Shown in pieces: positions 56,986-64,000 of a DNA stretch of 64,000 bases (position 1 is the stretch's first letter; each line of letters begins with the position of its first letter). The notes under the pieces are model-generated. The model searched no databases, was not told the DNA's origin, and saw only the letters and a list, made by a program, of their open reading frames with translations. The stretch is from Dryococelus australis (lineage: Eukaryota > Arthropoda > Insecta > Phasmatodea > Phasmatidae). Position numbers and translations under genes: made by a program. Where the stretch lies: contig CM057009.1 of the NCBI GenBank assembly GCA_029891345.1, positions 210,050,709 to 210,114,708 on the forward strand, in the 5' to 3' direction.

Positions 56986-58480
56986 TTAATTCTTGTCATC
57001 TTGAAATTTATTATGTTCTTCTTCATTCATTGTTCGTGTATTAGCAATTGATTTGTTGAAATGATCCAAGTTTGGACTGAAGAAAATTCGATCGTTTGTC
57101 AGGATGCTGTTCCGGCACAGTTCATAGATGGTTTCGAGACACATAGTCAACACCGTCGATTCGTTTACATTTTCGAGTACTTTTAGCGCCGCTTCATGCG
57201 AAATGCGTTGATTCGTGTAATTTTCCTTTTGTATCTGTACGAGTAGATATTGATTGACGATAGCGAACTAGAATGGCTCGTCTTTAAAGTTTTCCAATCT
57301 CGCCATATCGTGTATGGCCATTGCGTTTCGAAAAGTGAGGTATTGTGGTAGAGAAATATTATCAATCACCCAACGTTGGTATTCTTCATCCCAGTCCTTA
57401 AGATGGTGATTCTTAAACAACTGCAAGAGACCAATTAATGCGCCGCGACATTCTTCCTCCAAGGGCAAGTTGATTAAGTAAAAGGCATGGTTTCGGTCGA
57501 GGATTGTAGGTTTTATTGATTCTTTTACATTGGTTGCAGCTGCAATTAAAACATTATTTTTCATTTGAACACCTCCTTCGAAACTGGTTTCTAGGGTAAT
57601 TGCCACACTTGGCAAATGGGGTGTAATTTCCAAGTTTTGCTAAACTGTCTCATCGATTTCGTCCAGAAATATCACTAATAGCTGGTTCTGGCTCTCTATG
57701 GTCATCTTGAACAAATTGGCTAATTTGCGTTCAGTATCACCGATGGTGGGTGAGGGTAACTGCCCAATGTTGAGTTTGTATAGTTTGGCTTTCCATTCTG
57801 ACGCGATTGCGTCGGCCAGCGTACTCTTACCCGTACCTAGAGGACCGAAAATCATTATAAATTTGAATTGTGGGTTAAACACTTGCGTATAGATTAAAAT
57901 TTTGAGTTCTGCTTTCAACTGATCACGGTCATGTACATCCGTGAAAGAAAATTGGGGTTCTACTCCCCATAGGTCCAGCTCGGATTAAATCTCCGAATTT
58001 GATTCTACTCCAAATAAATCGCTCACATTCTTGGGATTCCGGAAGTAAGCCAAAATCAATTTTCAATCTGGGTCGTTAAATTTTAGAGATTATTTTTCGA
58101 TAGCAAAGCACATTTGAAAATCGCCAATTTTTGTACCAAGTACACCCATGATTTGTAAATAGTGTATTGATTTTCAGCCAGCTTAGATTACCCCTCCTTT
58201 AAAATTTTTGAAAATTCTTCGCCTAAACCAAAGAGCGTAGTCTCTAAATCATCTAAAAGTTTGTCACCTTTCTGCGAAGTGATTTGTGATTTTTCTAGCG
58301 AAGATGACAAAAATTCCGCATGGTTAAGCATTTGAGATAATTTCTCCAAGTTTGTGTATTCGACAAATGAGATTTTCGGCGCACATGTAAATTGAATTAG
58401 ACCGGTTTCTATGATGGCGAGAACGTTTTCATTTATTGTTTTTTTATCTGAGTTTTCCGAAGTACTTATAAGATTCTTTT
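56986..58480 (-). pseudogene. AAA+ ATPase (katanin/spastin/Vps4-like core), broken only by nonsense codons
   Basis: Minus-strand gene in a single register from at least 58,090 to the TAA at 56,986. Motifs in order: a pre-core FTDVHDRDQLKAELK segment; Walker A GPLGTGKST (about 57,819-57,845); Walker B LLVIFLDEID (about 57,653-57,685); sensor-1 NNVLIAAATN (about 57,530-57,562); and a helical lid region (LIGLLQLFKNHHLKDW; AMAIHDMARL). The C-terminal helical tail runs to MNEEEHNKFQDDKN. In-frame stops lie near 57,994, 57,637 and 57,266; I found no frameshift between the motifs. The region 58,200-58,480 is helical on the same strand and may be the N-terminal part. Such ATPases remodel protein assemblies. 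Origin by capture from a host is plausible, as is an old virus gene. Confidence 0.75.
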
Positions 58481-58679
58481 TTTATCGTGATGTAGCACCA
58501 ACAACAGTAACATCAACGAACCTTGTTTCTATTGTTGCAACTTCAACAACTCAGGTCACAGTGCCCCGACTCTGACATTCTCGTAACGAACCAGCAATCT
58601 TATTCTCAGCCGTTAAACTCTTCCCCTCCCCTCCCCCAAACACTCCCCTATTCAGTTACAAAGACCTCATGTAAAGACC

Positions 58680-59424
58680 ATGATTGAAATGTCCATTCCT
58701 CGCATCGGCATACGAATAGAGCCAGATGTTGGGCACGAAGAATTGGTGCAAAAAATTAAAATTTGCATACCTTGATTCGTGGAAATTTTGACGGGAATCC
58801 ATACGACCATCACACAAACAAAAAAAAAGCTGTCGGTGATTCTTCTTGTGCGCTAAATACCTCGGTGGCTATACATTTCGCCGAGCTCGGCCGACTAGAA
58901 TCGGAAATGGTGAATGATGGAGCGGTGAGTCATCAGTATGTGGAAATTAAGACATATATTAAGACATAACGGGAAAATATAACGCGGTTCGGTCGAATCC
59001 TCGAACAACACAATCTCCTAACCACATACATGCTCGTTCAAATGTGGCTGAACGGATCCATCGAAGCACAGCCTGTACTCAACACCCACTCGTTCATCAA
59101 ACACATTAAATTGGTTCCACCTTTGCAATCTCCATTCGAAGCATTTATGAATGCAGCTTTTGAAAAATGCAACAACAGAAATAAATCGACTACGAACTTT
59201 GTCGTATAATATCGGACAATTTGGAAAAGAGCAAAATGTATGTCGTCAGTGAACTCAGACACGAATTTCTACCACTGAGTGAATCAATGTTCAAGAATGC
59301 ATATTTCAACCCCTTCAAGGAGCAATTCGATGGATTTTATAAAACGTCTTTGTTTTTTCTCGAACTGATGAATAAAAATATTTGCGATGTATCTAACTTA
59401 TTTGAAAACATTCAAGTTTCATAA
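58680..59424 (+). pseudogene. Unidentified ~245-aa gene with two or three frameshifts
   Basis: ATG at 58,680 reads MIEMSIPRIGIRIEPDVGHE to a stop near 58,773. A second frame (58,763-58,969) gives IHFAELGRLESEMVNDGAVS, a third from about 58,985 gives RILEQHNLLTTYMLVQMWLN, and a fourth from 59,221 gives MYVVSELRHEFLPLSESMF to the stop at 59,424. All-helical, soluble. No family recognised. Confidence 0.45.
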
Positions 59425-59493
59425 AAAAATTCATAAATAAAAAAGTTTTTTTTTTTCAACTTGTTTTTTATTTATTTATTTTCGTATATTTAT

Positions 59494-59646
59494 CTAACCA
59501 TTGCGTTTGAGTTCTGTCCTCTTGTCATCAGATATATATTCTTCATAATATTCGTTACACTCGACATGTTCAAATACTTCCCGTCGGGAAAACCAATGTT
59601 CAAAAATATAAGATACCATAATACCTAATATAAGAGCGAAAATCAT
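59494..59646 (-). CDS. Unidentified 50-aa membrane protein (intact)
   Basis: ATG at 59,646 to TAG at 59,494-59,496 with no interruption. An N-terminal hydrophobic span (MIFALILGIMVSYIF) is followed by an acidic/tyrosine tail (EHVECNEYYEEYISDDKR). Signal-anchor layout. Too short to be found by length alone, but clean. Confidence 0.4.
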   Translation of the reverse strand: MIFALILGIMVSYIFEHWFSRREVFEHVECNEYYEEYISDDKRTELKRNG

Positions 59647-59739
59647 GTTTGGCGAAATCCTCTGTGAAAGTGTTCTTATTTATAACGAGCAGTTCCGTAT
59701 TAGCATCTTTGATGTTGATTTAGCGATTCACAACATGCG

Positions 59740-61252
59740 ATGTTCTATTTAATCCTAACGGTTATAAAGAATAATTTCCTCATAAATTTATATAAAGCCG
59801 ATATTGATAATGCTCGACATTTGTTTAAGAATATTTCACCAGTGCTGGATCAAGCAGTCAACTACTATGACTATGCTTTGGCTGGTGCTCGTGGAACGAA
59901 ATTAGTGAAGCGAACGCACGATATCGACCAATACGACCAGCATCTTCAATTCATTGGCAATGAGAATTTCGCATTCGACTTTCACAACAATGCCAACAAA
60001 ATGCGTGAAATAAAACGTCAAAAAACCCCACCGCAAAATGAAAGAACCCCGATAATGAACCAGGTTCAGACATCAACTGTGTATTTAAATGAACTATTGG
60101 CAATCGACACACCTCACGTTTTCGAGATGGATATGAGGTTTCAATCAGATGTTTCAAACAACTATTCATTCGAGAATATCGTACAAGAACAACAGCAATT
60201 ACCAGAGCAAAACCAATACACAACAAATTTCGTACCTAATAATTACATACCCAACACACAACTAGAATTACCAAAGCAAGAACAACAATCTATTAATTAC
60301 ATACTTGACGAGCAACAACAACAATTACTAGAGCAAAACTAACTTACCCCGAACTACATACCTAACTAACAAAATATTTTAGAAAAAGTACAAGAGTGGT
60401 ACACTAGAAAACAAGGCCGCCCACACGACAAAACTTCGACAAGTGTCGATGAGTGGATGCTTTTGTTTGAAACACCAAATATTTCCGAACAAGCAATGAT
60501 TGGATTGTATAATGGTGGTTGTGAACTACGAGCTTTTATCGAGAAGGCACTAAATTCGGAAACTTTCAAAAGTAGTGGCGTTGCGAAATACATCATTCTA
60601 AAAGAACAACTTCCAACATTGGATTTTAAACTTGACGAGGTTGAACATAAGTACAACATAAGTTACCAACACCTATATATATTAATATTATTTGATAAAA
60701 TGACTGATGAAATCGTCTGAGAAAACGCTTTACTTTCCAAAAACCAAATCCAATATTTCACTTTCGATCCCCAGGCAGCAATTCGAAACGCCATTAAATT
60801 ATTCGATATGGGTTTGACGGTGTTGCAGAATGTCTTGGTGTTTAATTTTTACCTAGCCAATAGCCATGAGGTTCAAAATTTATTCAAAGTGAAAGTTCTG
60901 GTAATTAAATTACGGGTACGTGCAAGAAGCGGGCATCAGTCCCAAATTCGTCCACAAACGATTCCACGGGCACAATAACGAATCGAGTAACTTTGATACC
61001 GTACATAATTTTTCATCAACGGGCTACGAAAACTTCACGTATAATTTTCCAAATGGAAAAATACACCAGCCGACCAAACAAATAAAAGTTGCGTATTCGA
61101 TCTGTGCCAATACACCACAGCATTTTAAATCGCAGCCGGTAGAACAGATAAGTTTCAATTCGATGCATATTCCGCATTTGAAAGATGTCTCCTCGATCGA
61201 TCTCGACAAAATGCAAGTAAAACCTCAAATAATTCAATCGTCTTTAACATGA
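59740..61252 (+). pseudogene. Unidentified ~500-aa Gln/Asn-rich gene
   Basis: ATG at 59,740 gives MFYLILTVIKNNFLINLYKA, then a hydrophilic region and a glutamine/asparagine-rich stretch with a repeating NYI(P/L)N...EQQQQ pattern (about 60,170-60,370). The register is kept across stops at 60,340 and 60,367 and a TGA at 60,718 up to about 60,915. One frameshift then leads into 60,920-61,252 (FHGHNNESSNFDTVHNFSST; HIPHLKDVSSIDLDKMQVKP). In the repeat, the first stop (TAA) stands where an earlier unit has CAA. The terminal TGA overlaps the next ATG. No family recognised; low-complexity virion or matrix protein is a guess. Confidence 0.5.
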
Positions 61253-61954
61253 GTGGTGACAGATAATCCCAATTACAACAACAAGAATTAACTACATCCC
61301 CAACTCTGCCATTTTCGATTCAAAACATTTCACCCAATTACAACCTATCAGATTTTTTAAGCTTCCTGTCTCCTAAAAACTCTTCTGTGTGTTGCAATCA
61401 ACAAACATCACTCGATGATTTAATGTTCGTTGCTTTACGCTCACACGATCTAATCCCTTCGAATGAAGATGTGATGGCTGGGGGAAGCGGTAACGGATAC
61501 GATCCAACTCGGATAAATGAGGTACACACACCGGTCGAATTCTTCCAGGCGACTCAAATTCAAATAAACGTTCTTCCCGAGGGGAATTTACCCCTTGTTC
61601 CACAAGTCGCTACATTACCCGATGAGTTGATATTTGCCACGTGAGAAGAAAACAATTAATGGCCATTGTCGAATCAAACGACCCCATCGTCTGACGAATT
61701 CATCATCAGTTTGGCAAAGGAATGGGGCAAAAAATAGTAAAACCATTAATATCAAAGAATTTCTTAATAGTATTCACTTTTGCAAAGAAGTCATGGAACG
61801 AACATACGACAACAATCAAGTAAAAGCTGCCCTTTCTCTCGCTGGAATCCATTTGCTTAAATTGGCTGCCGAAAAGAAAATTATCAGTGAAGTATGCGAC
61901 AATCTAAGAATCGCGATCGAATCTTATCAAAAAGCCAATGCATACCTTACATAA
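61249..61954 (+). pseudogene. Unidentified ~235-aa gene overlapping the previous stop by ATGA
   Basis: ATG at 61,249 (4-base overlap with the upstream stop) begins MSGDR, a TAA at 61,264, then LPFSIQNISPNYNLSDFLSF and SLDDLMFVALRSHDLIPSNE. After a TGA near 61,642 and a shift near 61,735 it ends with a helical domain (VKAALSLAGIHLLKLAAEKK) at 61,954. The frame order is convincing; the family is unknown. Confidence 0.5.
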
Positions 61955-62040
61955 TTTACCCTTCCAGGTAAAAATGTGTGATGATTAATACATTTTTGTC
62001 CGGGCAGTGCCTCATCGCCTCGAGTCAACTAGGAACAAAT

Positions 62041-62694
62041 TTAAAAGACTGAAAATTGAAGGTCCGATTTAAAAACTTGTAGTGTATTTCCCACAACGAT
62101 AAAGTCAATTAAATAGCTATCTTCCACCTTCTTGGCCAAATTTGCAACATCTATATATTGTCGCGTATATTTTTTTGATATCAAATTATTTGTATTCTAT
62201 AAACCCTTTGTATAAAATCGAAGAAAATATCTTCTTGGTATCGATGGTTTCCATAAAATCCATCAAGAAAACACCTGCGAAAAACATCGCCAAATACAAC
62301 TTTAATTCTACATTGTATTTCCTATATTCTAATTTTAACGTAGGTTTAACGGAAATTATACTTTCTTCGAAAGGAACTTCACCGATACGAAATTCTCTCT
62401 TTTTTTTTTTTTAATCAACATTCTTACACTTCGACGCAGTATTTTGCTGTGTTTAAGAAAGATTTTTTGATTTTCGATGACCGGTTGTAGTAGTTTATAC
62501 CTATCGCATAGTATGGATAAAATCAATTCGTTCGTATCCGGCACTATCTTAAATCTTAACTGCAGTGATAGGTATTCGGAAAAATGACAGGGAACGGAAA
62601 GAGATAATGTAGGGATAAGTCAGGCAACATCTATCGCATTCGTAATACAAATATTTAAATTTTTGATAACATTCTTTAAAGTGTTCGAATTCAT
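62041..62694 (-). pseudogene. Unidentified ~215-aa minus-strand gene
   Basis: ATG at 62,694 (MNSNTLKNVIKNLNICITNA), then a stop, then CHFSEYLSLQLRFKIVPDTN and ELILSILCDRYKLLQPVIEN. Reading slips at the T14 tract (A-tract on the coding strand, about 62,400-62,413), continues PTLKLEYRKYNVELKLYLAM and AGVFLMDFMETIDTKKIF, slips again near 62,180 and ends KVEDSYLIDFIVVGNTLQVF at 62,041. Helical, no clear membrane span. Plus-strand ORFs here are shadows. Confidence 0.45.
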
Positions 62695-62777
62695 TTCAGC
62701 AATAATTGGCATTTATCTCATACGGGTGCACTATATAACCATTTTCGTTTTGCTAACATTCGGGTTGTAGACAGTTT

Positions 62778-63596
62778 ATTTGGCTTTTAGGAAGCCTGTG
62801 CTCACATTTGACGATTTCTGGTAATCCATGATTACAAACGATGTAGGCATCTTTCGCCTAAGGCGATCTGATTTTGTTCAATTTGTCGACACAAACGTTG
62901 CCAATATCCCTTTCCATCCTAATCGCATCATTGTTCGTATGGCACGCGGTGCCATAAAAATTATATTTTTTGGGCGTACTTCCAAAATCCATTTACGATC
63001 GCATCTCATATACATATCTTCGAGTTTTTTGTATTTATTTGCGGATTCGGAACCACCGATGTTCATAAAGTTGCAATACTGTTCGTACGTTATGAAATCG
63101 ACTTGGTTAGGATTACTTCACTCACTGTACATCAACTTCAGGCCTTCTGAAATGCTCAGTTTCGGGGAGATCGACGCAAATATTAGGGGAATTAAATCAC
63201 CACGTAGCTGGATTTTATAATCCGTCCCGACTTTGACGAGTTTCGGTGAAAGTGGTTGCGTGTGACTACTTTTGAGCCATTTTTGTTTCTCTAAGTTCCA
63301 TCCCTATTCGTGAGGTGTTTTGTCTGTTTCGCTGATAAAATTCACCTCGATTTTCGAGCTTTCTGCATTCTCTGTGCCCGTCGCAAAAACTTCGCACTCA
63401 CAATACGTATTCGTTTTACACAAAGTCACAAATTTAAGTTTTTCATTTTTGACTAGGTTCAACCTAAACAAATATTTACCCGATTTCACGGATCGTATTT
63501 TGGAGTTTTCGCATATAGTAAAAACAAATACACCAAAAATATTACAAGTGATAATACTGCTTCAACAATGATGCTAATCGAGTAGGAATGCATCAT
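62778..63596 (-). pseudogene. Unidentified ~270-aa envelope-type protein with N-terminal anchor
   Basis: ATG at 63,594-63,596 starts with a clear signal anchor (SIIVEAVLSLVIFLVYLFLL). A shifted open part follows (63,304-63,489) with CKTNTYCECEVFATGTENAE, then DYKIQLRGDLIPLIFASISP, YEQYCNFMNIGGSESANKYK and RPKNIIFMAPRAIRTMMRL. The last register passes a TGA near 62,878. N-terminal anchor plus a cysteine-bearing ectodomain is the plan of several per os infectivity factors, but no specific PIF signature could be recognised, so I leave it unnamed. Confidence 0.5.
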
Positions 63597-63661
63597 TGCA
63601 TTTCTTTCTCTCTCACACATTCTCTCTTAGGGAACAAAAAATTGTAATCAAAGGATTGCTT

Positions 63662-64000
63662 TCAAAGCCAATGTATTTTATTCATACCAGCCAATATCAG
63701 CTGCTTCAACACAAATAAAATTGTCAAAATGACCACCCATGCAATAAGGTACCAGACTATATGGCTTCCAGTTCCGATGGTAATTGGACCATTTTGCCAA
63801 ATTAACCCACGTAAATGAACCGCGGCGAATCGATGAAAAGGAGTAGATCTACTAGTCTAGATAAATAAAATTTATATTTGAGATACGTATCAAACCTTTT
63901 CAAAATAATCGAATTCCATACAATTTCATTCATGCTTTTATCCAGCGTGTATAAAACTCGGCCATCGGATGTGTGAGTTTCAATCAAAGGCGTTTTCAAA
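63662..64000 (-). pseudogene. Envelope-type protein with C-terminal membrane span, cut by window end
   Basis: Minus-strand frame open from the window edge to 63,802 (ETHTSDGRVLYTLDKSMNEI; YLKYKFYLSRLVDLLLFI). A one-base shift then leads into a strong membrane span (HIVWYLIAWVVILTILFVL) and a short basic tail ending at 63,662. The 5' part lies outside the window. Confidence 0.45.

Larger units (their letters stand above)
33465..64000. mobile_element. Endogenous large dsDNA virus block (PIF-bearing, nimavirus/nudivirus-like)
   Basis: The block is set apart from the left half by tightly packed intronless coding-like DNA on both strands, short spacers, stop/start overlaps (at 40,473 and 61,249) and convergent gene pairs. 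It carries numerous small membrane proteins and virus-type genes: PIF-1/2-like at 46.9-48.2 kb, PIF-5-like at 54.7-55.9 kb, a PIF1-type helicase fragment at 33.5 kb, ankyrin repeats at 36.3-37.5 kb, and an AAA+ ATPase at 57-58.5 kb. Nearly every larger gene is disrupted, so it is a genomic fossil. The right boundary is outside the window and the left boundary lies at about 33.0-33.5 kb. The class-level call rests on the PIF-like genes; nimavirus versus nudivirus is unresolved. Confidence 0.65.

Noticed and set aside
62142-62414. 90-codon plus-strand ORF
   Set aside because: The antisense of a better-supported minus-strand gene that continues on both sides.
33465-64000. Reassigned stop codons (TAA/TAG read as glutamine) as an explanation for the many in-frame stops
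   Set aside because: TGA stops and frameshifts also occur, several genes end at TAA or TAG exactly before the next start, and some genes lack internal stops. Pseudogenisation is simpler.
33465-64000. Interpreting the block as host genes with introns
   Set aside because: Genes are packed on both strands with overlaps of 1-90 bases, and reading frames change at A-tracts without splice-site consensus.

Overview
The window looks like a piece of an arthropod nuclear genome, most probably a crustacean. It is AT-rich, full of TA, TG, CT and homopolymer tracts and tandem satellites, and it carries Ty3/gypsy and Polinton/Maverick relics. No host gene with recognisable exons was found. The phylum is an inference from the repeat style and from the kinds of elements present; no host marker gene is visible.

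Positions 1-33,000 are repeat country. A broken Ty3/gypsy gag-pol lies at 3,313-4,993, from Gag through zinc knuckle and protease to a truncated reverse transcriptase. A pair of about 1.05 kb direct repeats with LTR character (5,607-6,659 and 13,409-14,449) flanks 6.7 kb without recognisable genes. Several tandem-repeat arrays lie at 17.0-20.9 kb. On the minus strand, 22.6-33.0 kb holds a decayed Polinton: a protein-primed type-B DNA polymerase with its YTDTDT, NNxxFGKxMEN and DHDH motifs still legible, and at the far end a double-jelly-roll-type major capsid protein. A separate LTR element (24,380-29,453) sits in the polymerase and still has a textbook-like primer-binding site after its left LTR.

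Positions 33.4-64.0 kb have a different character. Coding-like stretches lie back to back on both strands, without introns, with overlapping stop/start junctions, many small single-pass membrane proteins, and almost every larger gene broken by stops or by frameshifts at A-tracts. Recognisable pieces are: the C-terminal part of a PIF1-type helicase; an ankyrin-repeat protein preceded by a 7-residue repeat; a cysteine-rich protein resembling the per os infectivity factors PIF-1/PIF-2; a protein with the architecture of PIF-5 (ODV-E56); and an AAA+ ATPase with Walker A, Walker B and sensor-1 motifs. Together these indicate an endogenous copy of a large dsDNA virus of the PIF-bearing class (Naldaviricetes: nimavirus, nudivirus, baculovirus relatives), now a pseudogenised fossil. 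A nimavirus-like virus of a crustacean is my best guess, but neither lineage nor host can be fixed by eye.

The virus-like block may run past the right edge, because a membrane protein gene is cut by the window end. Within it lie two later insertions or expansions: a 460-bp foldback element (48,618-49,078) and a palindromic TG/TA/CA microsatellite (37,487-37,568). Most virus-like genes have no family I can name. They are listed as decayed unidentified genes with the reading-frame evidence that made me call them.
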